The translations under genes were made by a program, and so were the position numbers. The notes under the pieces were generated by a model. The model searched no databases. It saw only the letters and a list, made by a program, of their open reading frames with translations, and was not told where the DNA came from. A stretch of DNA of 64,000 bases from positions 19,151-83,150 of the forward strand of contig JBAXED010000003.1 of assembly GCA_037140615.1 (NCBI GenBank), in the 5' to 3' direction. The DNA is from CAINVV01 sp037140615. Lineage in GTDB: Bacteria > Bacteroidota > Bacteroidia > Bacteroidales > Prolixibacteraceae. Positions 8,721 through 18,022 of this stretch are shown in pieces (position 1 is the first letter of the stretch; every line of letters begins with the position of its first letter).

Positions 8721-8924
8721 TTAGATAATGTGGAATAGAACCTGCGTAAAGATAATCAGAAGGATTATAACAAATCCGATTGTAACGTAAGGAATTCCAA
8801 AGTTTAAAGTATACCCAAACCCAAATCTTTTTGGGACAAAGATTCTGGAGTCGGACTTATTTGCATAAAAAACCCCCCATTTGTAGTTTTTTGAATTACC
8901 TGATGGGTCATCAATCTGGTCCAT
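8721..8924 (-). CDS. Small DUF5808-type membrane protein
   Basis: This 67-residue protein carries the DUF5808 signature: WGVFYANKSDSRIFVPKRFG followed by GYTLNFG, then one C-terminal transmembrane helix (about 45-66, VTIGFVIILLIIFTQVLF). It lies 9 bases downstream of the aspartate kinase stop on the same strand and may share its transcript. The motif (W-G-x-F-Y, D-x-R-I-F-V-P-K-R) is specific enough that I treat it as a real gene despite its size. Function unknown. Confidence 0.8.
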   Translation of the reverse strand: MDQIDDPSGNSKNYKWGVFYANKSDSRIFVPKRFGFGYTLNFGIPYVTIGFVIILLIIFTQVLFHII

Positions 8925-8933
8925 ATTTCTTGA

Positions 8934-10250
8934 TTAAACGTTTAGCAGTTTTTCGCTTAAGGCCACAAGAGTCGATTTCTTGTCAGCAGTATTTACAAGC
9001 ACCGAGATATTGTGCTTGCTTCCACCATATGAAATCATACGAATAGGGATGTCATCCAGAGCCATGAATACTTTTGAGGCAAATCCTTTTTCTTCTGCGA
9101 TCATATTGCCTACTATACAAACGATTGTCTGGTTTTTGTCTACTTCGACATCTCCATATTCTTTGAGTTCATTGACGATTTCCTCAAGATGTTTGGGATT
9201 ATCTATCGTAACAGAGACTGCTACTTCAGAAGTAGTTACCATGTCAACAGAAGTTTTGAAATATTCAAATATTTCAAAAATATTTTTCATAAAGCCATAG
9301 GCATTTAGCATTCTTCCGGAACGAATTTTGATGGCGGTGATTCCGTCCTTGGCAGCAACGGCCTTGATCCCGGCACCCTGACTTTCTCCGGTTATGAGCG
9401 TTCCGGGATCCGGCGGATTCATGGTGTTTTTTAATCTGACAGGGATATTGTTGTTTTTAGCGGGAAGCACAGTTTGCGGATGCAATATTTTGGCCCCAAA
9501 ATATGCGAGCTCAGCTGCTTCATTGAATGAGAGAACATCTACACGTTTGGTATTTTCAACGAATCGTGGGTCGTTGTTGTGAAATCCATCAATATCTGTC
9601 CATATTTGAACCTCACGACTATTGATGGCTGCTCCAATCAGAGTTGCAGTGTAATCCGAGCCTCCCCGCTGCAGGTTATCAATCTCACCAGATTCGTTTC
9701 TGCAAATAAATCCCTGCGTAATATAATAGTCAGCCTTTGGCGTGGATGACAATATTTCATTCAGTTTTTGTTTAATGAAACGACTGTCTGGCATCTTGTC
9801 ATCATCAATTCTCATAAATTCAAGAGCTGGCAATAAGGCTGCATTATAACCTTCTTCCTGCATCAAAAGAGTAAAAAGTGCAGTTGAAATGAGCTCTCCT
9901 TGTGCTAGAATTGCTCTTTCTCCTGCTTCTGAAAAGGTTCCGGTTGTAAAGGCTTTTATGAAATCGAAATGTTCTTCCAAAACCTTTTTGCCCTTGTCTT
10001 TCATATCAAGGCTTTTGAAAAGATCAAAAACGACATTGTAATATTTTTTTTCAAGGATACTTATCTGGGCAAGTGCAGATTCCTTATTCTTTTTGGTCAG
10101 ATAATCAGAAATTTCGACGAGACTGTTTGTCGTTCCTGACATGGCTGACAAGACCACCATCTTCTGTATCCCATCGGCAATTAATTTTATTACCGATCTC
10201 ATATTCTCTATTGAACCCACTGAGGTTCCACCAAATTTGTATACTTCCAT
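8934..10250 (-). CDS. lysC: Aspartate kinase (monofunctional, ACT-domain)
   Basis: The enzyme phosphorylates L-aspartate, the first step toward lysine, threonine and methionine. The catalytic amino-acid kinase domain starts with MEVYKFGGTSVGS and contains GGSDYTATL; the last ~150 residues hold ACT domains that usually bind the feedback inhibitor. I chose the ATG at 10250 (438 residues): the frame extends upstream to 10286, but a TATTTTTG promoter box sits at 10286-10293, so the longer form would start at or before the transcription start. The small DUF5808 gene follows. Which end product inhibits it cannot be read from the sequence. Confidence 0.93.
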   Translation of the reverse strand: MEVYKFGGTSVGSIENMRSVIKLIADGIQKMVVLSAMSGTTNSLVEISDYLTKKNKESALAQISILEKKYYNVVFDLFKSLDMKDKGKKVLEEHFDFIKAFTTGTFSEAGERAILAQGELISTALFTLLMQEEGYNAALLPALEFMRIDDDKMPDSRFIKQKLNEILSSTPKADYYITQGFICRNESGEIDNLQRGGSDYTATLIGAAINSREVQIWTDIDGFHNNDPRFVENTKRVDVLSFNEAAELAYFGAKILHPQTVLPAKNNNIPVRLKNTMNPPDPGTLITGESQGAGIKAVAAKDGITAIKIRSGRMLNAYGFMKNIFEIFEYFKTSVDMVTTSEVAVSVTIDNPKHLEEIVNELKEYGDVEVDKNQTIVCIVGNMIAEEKGFASKVFMALDDIPIRMISYGGSKHNISVLVNTADKKSTLVALSEKLLNV

Positions 10251-10285
10251 GATGCAATTCTTTAGCTGACAATTCATTTGCAGCA

Positions 10286-10293
10286 CAAAAATA
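10286..10293 (-). promoter_or_regulatory. Bacteroidota -7 box (TATTTTTG) for aspartate kinase
   Basis: On the minus strand it reads TAttTTTG, 35 bases before the chosen ATG at 10250. It decides the start codon for this gene. Confidence 0.6.
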
Positions 10294-10378
10294 AGAATAT
10301 TATAGGGGATTGATCTTGCCGGAAGAATTTTAGCAAAAATTTTAACTTACGATTTGTAAGCAAGAGAAAATCATTTAA

Positions 10379-10921
10379 CTACTTGACTAACTTTGAGATG
10401 GACTTAAATTCGATGGCAGAAGAAGTTCGTGTTAATTCAAATAGAATGGATTCAACAGTGGAAACCAGGATTCCTTCCTGAGCAAAGCGCTGCAAAGCAA
10501 CTTGTTTTTCTGCGAGATCCCTTGAGCTGATGCAGTTTGATATCACAACAGGCTGAAATCCTTTTTCCCTGAGGTCAATTGCCGTTTGCAGAACACAAAC
10601 ATGTGATTCTATACCACAAATCAATACGCTGGATTTCCCCGATCGTTCAAGGGCTTCCAAGAAGAGTACCTCGTCCATGCAACTAAAAGTTTTCTTTTCT
10701 ATGAAGTTGAGGGGGTCGAACAGCGAACTTATCTCCTGAATAGTTCCTCCTAACCCATTGCTATATTGCTGAGTAACCAATAAGGAAATTTGTAGCCCTT
10801 TAAGTCCTTCGATGAGTTTTTGGCTGTTAGCCAGCAGTAACTCTTTTTCAGCCATCAGCGGAAATAACTTTTCCTGGATGTCGATGATCAGTCCAATACA
10901 ACTTTCTCTTGTTATGCGCAT
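10379..10921 (-). CDS. Isochorismatase-family cysteine hydrolase
   Basis: This 180-residue protein has the isochorismatase-fold catalytic triad: Asp14 (GLIIDIQEKLF), Lys77 (FIEKKTFSC) and Cys109 (CGIESHVCVLQTA). The IESHVCV motif is typical of the YcaC-like branch. The substrate (a small amide, nicotinamide-like or other) cannot be told from sequence. It lies 3 bases downstream of the glycosyltransferase gene on the same strand, at the end of a four-gene run starting with the inositol-monophosphatase-like gene, but the functional link is unclear. Confidence 0.88.
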   Translation of the reverse strand: MRITRESCIGLIIDIQEKLFPLMAEKELLLANSQKLIEGLKGLQISLLVTQQYSNGLGGTIQEISSLFDPLNFIEKKTFSCMDEVLFLEALERSGKSSVLICGIESHVCVLQTAIDLREKGFQPVVISNCISSRDLAEKQVALQRFAQEGILVSTVESILFELTRTSSAIEFKSISKLVK

Positions 10922-10924
10922 AAT

Positions 10925-11953
10925 TCAAGGTGCTATTTCAGAAAATTTTCTCCGTTTTTTAATAAAGTAATTCCATACGATGCTATTGCCGGTAGTCAAT
11001 CTGATTGATCTATTTGTACTTGACTGCATGATAGCAGAGCGTTTTTTTAAAAGCTTTGGCAACATTCCATAGAATTTCAGATGCGCTGTAAAAACTCTTC
11101 CAAAGGATTTAAATTCACCTTTGAACAGGAACATGAAGGCAGCAACTCCATCAAGAACCATCCTGACAGGGAGTTTGCTTGCCAGTTGCTTCACCGGCAG
11201 GTTTTTAAACAACAAAAAGAGGTTGTTTCTGAAATTTAGATGAATCTTCAGTGGACTATTGTAAGGCAAAGTGCCGCCACCCAGGTGATATACTACGGAA
11301 TCAGGACAAATATAAACGTTGTAACCGAGATGTTTAGCCCTCCAACAGAGGTCGATCTCCTCCATGTGGGCCCAGAAGTCAGCATCAAATCCACAGCAGG
11401 TTTTCCACACAAGCGATTTAACCACCATGCAGGCACCGGAAGCCCAGGAAACCGGTATAGTCCCATTATATTGTCCGTGGTCCAGTTCAATTTCCTGTAA
11501 TATTCTTCCTCTGCAGAAGGGATAGCCAAACCTGTCAATAAAGCCTCCTGCTGCACCGGCATATTCAAATTCCTGTGCACGCTCGAGGCTAAGAATCTTT
11601 GGCTGACAAATTCCAATTGACGGATTCATTTCCATCAGGTCCAGAATTGGGTCAAGCCATCCGGCAGTAACTTCAACATCTGAATTGAGCAATACAAAAT
11701 AGTCCGCCTGGAGATGTTCCAATGCCCTGTTATATCCTTCAGCAAAACCATAATTATGGTCCAGCTGAATGTAAGTTACTTCTGGAAAAAGTGTTAAAAT
11801 TGTTGTGGCACTATCGTCTGTTGAACCATTGTCCGCTACGACAATTTCTACATTCCCTTTTGAAAAGGCGATAACTGAAGGCAAAAATCTTTTCAGGAAA
11901 CTGCTGCCGTTCCAGTTCAGAATTACAATGGAAATTTTCTTATTGTTGTTCAT
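10925..11953 (-). CDS. Family 2 glycosyltransferase (rhamnosyltransferase-like)
   Basis: This is a GT-A fold glycosyltransferase of 342 residues. It opens with ISIVILNWNGSSFLKRFLPSV, then VVADNGSTDDS, and a DXD-like block LLNSDVEV. Further along are DFWAHMEEIDLCWRAK (the conserved ED and W of rhamnosyltransferase-like GT2 proteins) and VYHLGGGT. I chose ATG 11953 (MNNNKK) rather than the TTG two codons upstream. It probably adds a sugar to a cell-surface glycan at the cytoplasmic face. The neighbouring LpxL-like acyltransferase gene suggests lipopolysaccharide assembly, which is inference. Confidence 0.9.
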   Translation of the reverse strand: MNNNKKISIVILNWNGSSFLKRFLPSVIAFSKGNVEIVVADNGSTDDSATTILTLFPEVTYIQLDHNYGFAEGYNRALEHLQADYFVLLNSDVEVTAGWLDPILDLMEMNPSIGICQPKILSLERAQEFEYAGAAGGFIDRFGYPFCRGRILQEIELDHGQYNGTIPVSWASGACMVVKSLVWKTCCGFDADFWAHMEEIDLCWRAKHLGYNVYICPDSVVYHLGGGTLPYNSPLKIHLNFRNNLFLLFKNLPVKQLASKLPVRMVLDGVAAFMFLFKGEFKSFGRVFTAHLKFYGMLPKLLKKRSAIMQSSTNRSIRLTTGNSIVWNYFIKKRRKFSEIAP

Positions 11954-12019
11954 TGTCAATTTTTGCCTTTAAACCCACTTATTCGCTGGGTTAACCACAA
12001 ATGCTTCTTCCCTTTAACT

Positions 12020-12907
12020 TTATCCTTCTTCCCTCTTATGTTTCCATCTTTTGTGCGTCCAAAGCCAATATTCAGGGCATTCAACGATCATGGCTTCAAT
12101 CATTCGAGTGGCTTTTTCTGTAATTTCAAAAGGGGCAGTATTTCTTGCATGGTCTGCAATCAATGAAAATTCAAGGCTATTATACCCTCTTTTTAATTTT
12201 CTAACGTGACAGAACAATACTGCGGCATCCAGTTTGCGGGAAATTTTCTCAGTGCCGGTCAATACCGCCGTCTCCTGATTTAGAAAGGTCGTCCAATACT
12301 GAATTTCATGCTTCCTGGGTGTTTGATCCATCAAAAAGGCGGTCGCAGATGATTTGTTGTTGTGGAGATCTGAAAGCAACTGTCTATAGAAATCTGATCG
12401 GTCAATGGGCCGGATTCCAAACTGTGCTCTCATGTTGTAGTAAAACTGATCAAAACTTTTGTTTGACAGTTTCTTATAGATGACATTCCCGGAATATTTT
12501 GAATGTAGCGTCAAGCTGCAGTTCCATTCCCAGTTGTTGTAATGTGCAGTTGCAATAATTACAGGACGACCTTCAGCTAAATATTTTTCTACCAACCCGA
12601 TGTTAAGGACTTTATGACGTTGCATAATCTCTTTAATAGAAATTCTGTCATAATAGAACGTTTCGATTATACTATCACATAAAAACCGGTAAAATTTTTC
12701 ACCTATCTGAATGATTTCTTCTTTTGGTTTTTCCGGAAAAGAATTCAAAAGGTTAATGGAGACCACATCTCTGCGGTACCTGAAAACATGATAGATAAGA
12801 ACAAAGATAATGCTGGATAAGACATAATGAATCCTCAGCGGAAACAGCTGAACCATCCAAGTATAGGATCTTAAAAGGTAGTAACCGGGATGTGCCTTTG
12901 TATCCAT
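12020..12907 (-). CDS. LpxL/HtrB-like lysophospholipid acyltransferase
   Basis: The 295-residue product belongs to the lipid A late-acyltransferase family. An N-terminal hydrophobic helix (about 22-40) is followed by the catalytic H-x4-E motif at His122-Glu127 (ATAHYNNWEW), and further on by MDQTPRKHEIQYWTTFLNQ, matching the conserved DQ and G/F-F-L block. It transfers an acyl chain from acyl-ACP to a lipid A precursor or related lipid. It sits 3 bases downstream of the inositol-monophosphatase-like gene, so these are co-transcribed. Confidence 0.9.
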   Translation of the reverse strand: MDTKAHPGYYLLRSYTWMVQLFPLRIHYVLSSIIFVLIYHVFRYRRDVVSINLLNSFPEKPKEEIIQIGEKFYRFLCDSIIETFYYDRISIKEIMQRHKVLNIGLVEKYLAEGRPVIIATAHYNNWEWNCSLTLHSKYSGNVIYKKLSNKSFDQFYYNMRAQFGIRPIDRSDFYRQLLSDLHNNKSSATAFLMDQTPRKHEIQYWTTFLNQETAVLTGTEKISRKLDAAVLFCHVRKLKRGYNSLEFSLIADHARNTAPFEITEKATRMIEAMIVECPEYWLWTHKRWKHKREEG

Positions 12908-12909
12908 GC

Positions 12910-13704
12910 TTACTTACAATAGATTCGCTCTATGATGGCTTGAAATTCATTGTAATAATTGTTGTTCGTGGCAATAATTTCACCACTGAAGAGAAAATTT
13001 TCTTTTCCAACGAAATTAGTGACTTTGCCACCGGCTTGCTTCAAGATGATGGCGCCGGCTGCAATATCCCAAGGACTTAGTCCTTTTTCCCAAAAAGCTT
13101 CAAATCTGCCGGCAGCAACATAGGATAAATCTGTTGCTGCAGAGCCTAATCTCCTAATTCCATGAGAATTGGACATAAAAAATAGGATGGTTTCTAGGAA
13201 TGCATCAGCGTTTTTTACTTCACCGTAAGGAAATCCGGTAACGATAAGAGCTTCGTTGGTGGTAGCGGCTTCAGAAACATGGATCTCTTTTCCGTTTAGC
13301 ATGGCCTTGCTGCCTTTCCAGGCATAAAAGCACTCATTCTTCGTAATTTCATAAACCACACCTAGTACAATCTCCTCATATTCCAGTAATCCAATTGAAA
13401 CCGCATACGGCGGAGCACCATGAATAAAATTGGTTGTTCCATCCAAGGGGTCAATCACCCAACGGTATTTCTCACCCGAATCAAATGCGGTCCCCTCTTC
13501 TGTGATAAAACCAGACTCCGGCAAAAGTTTTCTGAGTCTTTCAACAATAAGCTCTTCTGCTTTCTTGTCGACATATGATACAAAATTGGCTTTCCCTTTT
13601 AGCTCAACAAGCTTGAGATCAAAATCGGAGCGTTCACCGGCAATAAATGCACCTGCACTTTTAGCTATTTCTATGACCTCCTGACAGACCTTTTGTAAAT
13701 CCAT
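12910..13704 (-). CDS. Inositol monophosphatase family protein
   Basis: This 264-residue Mg-dependent phosphatase has all family motifs: ITEEGTAF (Glu69/70), WVIDPLDGTTNF (Asp85, Asp88) and the C-terminal WDIAAGAIILKQAGG. Substrates in the family include inositol-1-phosphate, fructose-1,6-bisphosphate and 3'-phosphoadenosine 5'-phosphate; nothing here picks one. It is the first gene of a tight run with the LpxL-like, GT2 and isochorismatase-like genes. Confidence 0.92.
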   Translation of the reverse strand: MDLQKVCQEVIEIAKSAGAFIAGERSDFDLKLVELKGKANFVSYVDKKAEELIVERLRKLLPESGFITEEGTAFDSGEKYRWVIDPLDGTTNFIHGAPPYAVSIGLLEYEEIVLGVVYEITKNECFYAWKGSKAMLNGKEIHVSEAATTNEALIVTGFPYGEVKNADAFLETILFFMSNSHGIRRLGSAATDLSYVAAGRFEAFWEKGLSPWDIAAGAIILKQAGGKVTNFVGKENFLFSGEIIATNNNYYNEFQAIIERIYCK

Positions 13705-13748
13705 ATTTTTTTATTCAAAAGTAGTGATTATCCCCGGCTGGTGCAAGG

Positions 13749-15056
13749 CTATGCGATTAGGATGTCGCCGTTGACATGTCCATTTTCATTGATTTCCTTT
13801 AACTTGACCAATCTTGTGCAATTCAGTAGCCCGGCATGGAAAGGCACTTCAACTCTGATGTAATTTTCAGTCCAGCCTTCGCAAAATTTTTTCTGAGATT
13901 GGTTTTCGAACAATACTGTCGCATTTCTTCCCAGATTGTTTACATAGAACTTTTGAAGTTTATTGATGGATAGCTGAATCAATTGCTGTGTTCTGAACTT
14001 TCGATCTGAAATAGATACAACACCGCTAATTGAAAGGGCCTTGGTATTGGCACGTTCAGAATAGGGAAAGGCATGCAGCTGTGACACATCCAGCTCATTT
14101 ATAAAATGATAGGCTCTTTCAAAAAGTTCATCCGTTTCACCATTCATCCCTGCAATAACATCTACCCCTATAAAAGCATGGGGAATTTGCTTTCTGATGG
14201 TATTCACGCGTTCCTGAAAAAGTTCAATATTGTAGCGTCTTTTCATAAGAGCCAGTACCTCATTGGTGCCTGACTGTAATGGAATATGAAAATGCGGTGC
14301 GATTCGTTGGGAATTTGCTACAAAGGAGATTATTTCATTGCTCAGCAGATTTGGCTCGACAGAACCCATTCTGATCCTTGTAATCTCTTCGATTTGATCA
14401 AGGGCCTGCAATAGCTCAAAAAATGATTCTCCGGTACTTTTACCGAAATCTCCAATGTTTACACCTGTAAGATTGATCTCCTTTATGCCTTGGTCAACCA
14501 ACCTTCTGGCCTCCTGAACAAGGTCGCCGATGGGTGGATTCCTGCTTTTGCCTCTGGCAAGGGGAATCGTGCAATAGGTACAGAAATAGTTGCAACCATC
14601 CTGAACTTTTAAAAAGCTCCGTGTTCTGTCACCATAGGAGGAGGAAGGTTGAAAATCTACTATTTCATTAAAGCTGCAGTCATGCACTTCTCCTTTTGGA
14701 TGCTTCTCTAGATTCTCAAGAAATTTTGTGATGTTAAACTTGTCATTTGCTCCAAGAATTAAATCGACACCTTCAATTGAAGCAGCCTCTTCTGCCTTTA
14801 GCTGAGCATAACAACCAATCACAACAACAAAAGCAGCAGGATTTTGGCGTGTAGCCTGCCTGATCAAGGAGCGGCTTTTTTTATCAGCGGAATCTGTAAC
14901 CGAGCAGGTGTTAATCACATATACATCAGCAATTTCCTTGAAATCAATCCTTTGGTACCCCAGATCCAGAAAAGAACGGGCAATGGTGGAGGTTTCTGAA
15001 AAATTTAGTTTACAGCCAAGTGTACCAAAAGCAACTTTTTTATCCGTATGATTCAT
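13749..15056 (-). CDS. mtaB: tRNA t6A37 methylthiotransferase MtaB
   Basis: MtaB is a radical-SAM enzyme that converts t6A to ms2t6A at position 37 of ANN-decoding tRNAs. The N-terminal UPF0004 domain has its three cluster cysteines (Cys15 in TLGCKLNFSE, Cys51 in INTCSVTD, Cys82 in VIGCYAQ). The radical-SAM triad is Cys155/159/162 in GCNYFCTYCTIP. A TRAM-like C-terminal domain ends the 435-residue protein. The TLGCKLN-S-E start distinguishes MtaB from MiaB and RimO. Confidence 0.93.
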   Translation of the reverse strand: MNHTDKKVAFGTLGCKLNFSETSTIARSFLDLGYQRIDFKEIADVYVINTCSVTDSADKKSRSLIRQATRQNPAAFVVVIGCYAQLKAEEAASIEGVDLILGANDKFNITKFLENLEKHPKGEVHDCSFNEIVDFQPSSSYGDRTRSFLKVQDGCNYFCTYCTIPLARGKSRNPPIGDLVQEARRLVDQGIKEINLTGVNIGDFGKSTGESFFELLQALDQIEEITRIRMGSVEPNLLSNEIISFVANSQRIAPHFHIPLQSGTNEVLALMKRRYNIELFQERVNTIRKQIPHAFIGVDVIAGMNGETDELFERAYHFINELDVSQLHAFPYSERANTKALSISGVVSISDRKFRTQQLIQLSINKLQKFYVNNLGRNATVLFENQSQKKFCEGWTENYIRVEVPFHAGLLNCTRLVKLKEINENGHVNGDILIA

Positions 15057-15116
15057 GCAAATCTATTCGAGCCAACAAAAGTACGGATCTATACCTAATT
15101 CCAAAATCGAAAATTT

Positions 15117-16439
15117 CTACAGCAGATCGCTTGCCAACTCGGCCAAATAACTTCTTTCCCCTTTGAGCAAATTGATATGGGCAAAAATATCCTGGCCTTT
15201 CATTCTATCTGTCAGGTAGGCCAACCCATTAGACTGCATATCAAGATAAGGAGAGTCAATTTGCTGGATATCACCGGTAAATACCATTTTTGTTCCTTCG
15301 CCGGCTCTTGTGATGATCGTTTTTACCTCATGCGGAGTGAGGTTTTGGGCTTCATCGATGATGAAATAACAGTTAGACAGACTTCGTCCGCGGATGAATG
15401 CCAGTGGACAAATAACCAGTCTGTCATCTTTTTGCAAATCTTCAATAACGTGGTGTTCATGCGTATGTGTGTCGAAACATCGTTTGATCACAGCAAGATT
15501 ATCAAATAAAGGTTGCATATATGGCGATACTTTCTCTTCAGCATCCCCCGGTAGGAAGCCAATATCGCGGTTACTCAGGGCAACGATCGGTCTTGCCAGC
15601 ATGATCTGATCATAAATGTTGTGTTGAGCAATTGCTGCTGCAAGTGCAAGGAGCGTTTTCCCTGTTCCTGCTTTGCCCGTCAGGCTTACCAGTTTGATCT
15701 CAGGATCCATCAGCGCCTGCAAAGAGAAGGTTTGCTCGGCATTTCTGGGTCGAATACCAAAGGCAATCTTCTTGTCAACCCGTTCCAATCTGGTGCGGAA
15801 GACATTGTAGTGAGCCAAAACACTGGCATGGGCACTTTTTAGAATGAAGAATTCATTTGGAAAAGGTTTCTTTTCAATGCCCGATTCTTCTACTGAGATA
15901 AAATTATTCTCGTATAATTTGGCTATAGATTGTTCATCGAAATCCTTGATTTCCCGAATACCCTGATAGAGTACTTCGATATCTTCAACCTTGTCGTTTT
16001 TATAATCCTCAGCCTCAACTTGAAGTGATTTGGCTTTGATTCTCAAATTGACATCCTTGCTTACCAGGATAACCTTTCGCGTAGTATGCTTGTCCCGCAG
16101 GAATTCTGCAATGGCCAAAATCCGGTGATCCGGAATATCCTCACGGAATGAGGCTTTAAGCTGATCAGAATAAGGCTTCCCTAGCTCAATGTAAAGCTTT
16201 CCTTTACCCTGTCCCAAATTTATTCCTTTGTCGATAGGGGTTTTCCCTACCAACTCATCAAGAATTCTGACAAACTGCCTGGCTTGAAAATTGATTTGAT
16301 CATCACCTCGCTTAAATTTGTCCAACTCCTCAAGAACAGTAATTGGAATGACAACATCATTGTCTTCGAAATTGTAAATGCATTCACTGTCGTGCAGAAT
16401 GACATTGGTATCAAGAATAAAAGTTTTTGGCCGCTTCAT
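15117..16439 (-). CDS. PhoH family protein (PIN domain + ATPase)
   Basis: The 440-residue protein has an N-terminal PIN-type nuclease domain (about 1-150; FILDTNVILHD with Asp10, later VILVSKDVNLR) and a C-terminal PhoH ATPase domain. The Walker A motif GKAGTGKT is at 255-262, followed by FIRGRSLSNCYFIIDEAQN (Walker B) and FTGDIQQID. Proteins of this PhoH2 architecture are linked to RNA unwinding and cleavage. It is transcribed away from folC, and a structured-looking segment lies 30-110 bases upstream of its start. Confidence 0.92.
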   Translation of the reverse strand: MKRPKTFILDTNVILHDSECIYNFEDNDVVIPITVLEELDKFKRGDDQINFQARQFVRILDELVGKTPIDKGINLGQGKGKLYIELGKPYSDQLKASFREDIPDHRILAIAEFLRDKHTTRKVILVSKDVNLRIKAKSLQVEAEDYKNDKVEDIEVLYQGIREIKDFDEQSIAKLYENNFISVEESGIEKKPFPNEFFILKSAHASVLAHYNVFRTRLERVDKKIAFGIRPRNAEQTFSLQALMDPEIKLVSLTGKAGTGKTLLALAAAIAQHNIYDQIMLARPIVALSNRDIGFLPGDAEEKVSPYMQPLFDNLAVIKRCFDTHTHEHHVIEDLQKDDRLVICPLAFIRGRSLSNCYFIIDEAQNLTPHEVKTIITRAGEGTKMVFTGDIQQIDSPYLDMQSNGLAYLTDRMKGQDIFAHINLLKGERSYLAELASDLL

Positions 16440-16468
16440 GGTTCAGATCATGTTAACTAAGACAATTT

Positions 16469-16551
16469 CAGGCCTTCTGCTATCAGAATACGGATCAAAT
16501 TCCATGTTCATGAGCTATCAGACAGGCCCGGGTAACCCACCTCTATGGTGG
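16469..16551. ncRNA. Candidate structured RNA or 5' leader between phoH and folC
   Basis: A cluster of complementary segments lies in an otherwise AT-rich gap. GGCCTTCTG (16471-16479) pairs with CAGACAGGCC (16519-16528) apart from one bulge; GGGTAACCC is at 16530-16538; CCACC-TCTAT-GGTGG (16537-16551) forms a hairpin. GCTATCAGA occurs twice. The strand is unclear: it could be the 5' leader of phoH (minus strand) or a free RNA. I do not recognise it as SRP RNA, tmRNA, RNase P RNA or a known riboswitch. Confidence 0.35.
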
Positions 16552-16644
16552 CGCTTAAAGATAATATTAAAACAAAATGGTGATAGTTTTGGAGAAAGGT
16601 TTTTTACATCTTTGTATCTACATTTTGTTAGCAAAGTTTAAAGA

Positions 16645-17943
16645 ATGGAATACAAAGAGGTGCTTGAGTATTTGTACGAACAATTACCTTATTACCAACG
16701 AAAAGGGCCTGCCGCTTACAAAGGGAGCCTTGACAATACGCTCGCATTGGATATTCTGTTTGGACATCCGCACAACAAATTTCCGAACGTTCACATAGCC
16801 GGCACAAACGGCAAAGGTTCTGTCTCTCACATGCTGGCTGCCATCTTACATGAAGCAGGATACAAAACTGGCTTGTATACTTCACCGCATCTCAAAGATT
16901 TCAGGGAAAGAATTAGGGTCAATGGAGAGATGGTTCAGGAGTCTTTCGTGACAGATTTTGTGAAACGTTTTCTGGATATGAATGAAAGTAAAGGTCTGGA
17001 GCCCACATTCTTCGAGCTGACAGTATTGATGGCGTTCGATTATTTTGCATTTCAAAATGTTGATATCGCAGTCATAGAAGTTGGATTGGGCGGCAAGCTT
17101 GATTCTACAAACATAATCATGCCATTGGTGTCTGTTATCACAAACATTAGTTTGGATCACACCGCTTTGCTTGGCGATTCTTTGGGACGGATTGCCCTCG
17201 AAAAAGCTGGAATAATTAAACCTTTCATCCCGGTTGTCATTGGAGAGACGCATCCCCAAACCTCAATAATTTTTCAGGGGAAAGCCAAAGAAAATAATTC
17301 AGAAATACTTTTTGCAGACCAGACACTTCGAGCCGACTATTCCATGGTTTCCCTTGATCAGAAGCAGATTTTTAATATTAAGAATAGTGAAGGAATATTG
17401 TTCGAAAATCTCCGCCTCGACCTTCTTGGTAAATATCAGTCCAAAAATGTCTGTACGCTTTTGTGTGCCATTCAGGAGTTAAAAAGGAAAGGTTGGAATA
17501 TTTCAGAATCACATATTCGGAGTGGATTGGAAAATGTTTGCGGATTAACCGGATTGTCGGGTCGTTGGCAAACAATTGGTGCTAATCCGCGGATAATTTG
17601 CGATACTGCACATAACGAAGCCGGTATCAGGGAGGTGGTTTCGCAATTGAGGCAGCTCTCCTACAAAAAACTTCATTTCATAATCGGCATGGTTAGCGAC
17701 AAGGACATTGCCGGCATTTTGGCACTTCTACCCAAAGAGGCCGTATACTATTTCACCAAAGCATCCATTCCCAGGGCCCTTTCGGAGCATCAATTGATGC
17801 AAATGTCAACTTTTTTTGGATTGAATGGGGCTGCTTATGAGGACGTTCCTTCAGCACTACAGGAGGCAAAAATGTATGCAGACCCAGATGATTTGATCTT
17901 TGTTGGAGGAAGTACATTTGTTGTGGCAGAAGTTATTCCGTAA
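16645..17943 (+). CDS. folC: Folylpolyglutamate synthase / dihydrofolate synthase
   Basis: FolC joins glutamate to dihydropteroate and adds glutamates to folates. The Mur-ligase P-loop HIAGTNGKGSVSHML is at residues 50-64, followed by YTSPHLKDFRERIRVNG (folate-binding loop), VIEVGLGGKLDSTNI and ITNISLDHTALLGDS. The C-terminal domain begins with ICDTAHNEAG. The 432 residues match the usual length. It is preceded by a promoter-like stretch around 16590-16614 (a TTTG, then CATCTTTG), which deviates from consensus. Confidence 0.95.
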   Translation: MEYKEVLEYLYEQLPYYQRKGPAAYKGSLDNTLALDILFGHPHNKFPNVHIAGTNGKGSVSHMLAAILHEAGYKTGLYTSPHLKDFRERIRVNGEMVQESFVTDFVKRFLDMNESKGLEPTFFELTVLMAFDYFAFQNVDIAVIEVGLGGKLDSTNIIMPLVSVITNISLDHTALLGDSLGRIALEKAGIIKPFIPVVIGETHPQTSIIFQGKAKENNSEILFADQTLRADYSMVSLDQKQIFNIKNSEGILFENLRLDLLGKYQSKNVCTLLCAIQELKRKGWNISESHIRSGLENVCGLTGLSGRWQTIGANPRIICDTAHNEAGIREVVSQLRQLSYKKLHFIIGMVSDKDIAGILALLPKEAVYYFTKASIPRALSEHQLMQMSTFFGLNGAAYEDVPSALQEAKMYADPDDLIFVGGSTFVVAEVIP

Positions 17944-18022
17944 GCATTTTTTTTTTATTTTCACCTAATTAATTGATCCTGTTCTCAGGACCATCGACCA
18001 ACGACTAAACAACTTCACAATC

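Noticed and set aside
16471..16551. SRP (4.5S) RNA
   Set aside because: The GGGTTACCC-like stretch hints at it, but the essential GGAAGGAAGCAG loop and internal loop are absent.
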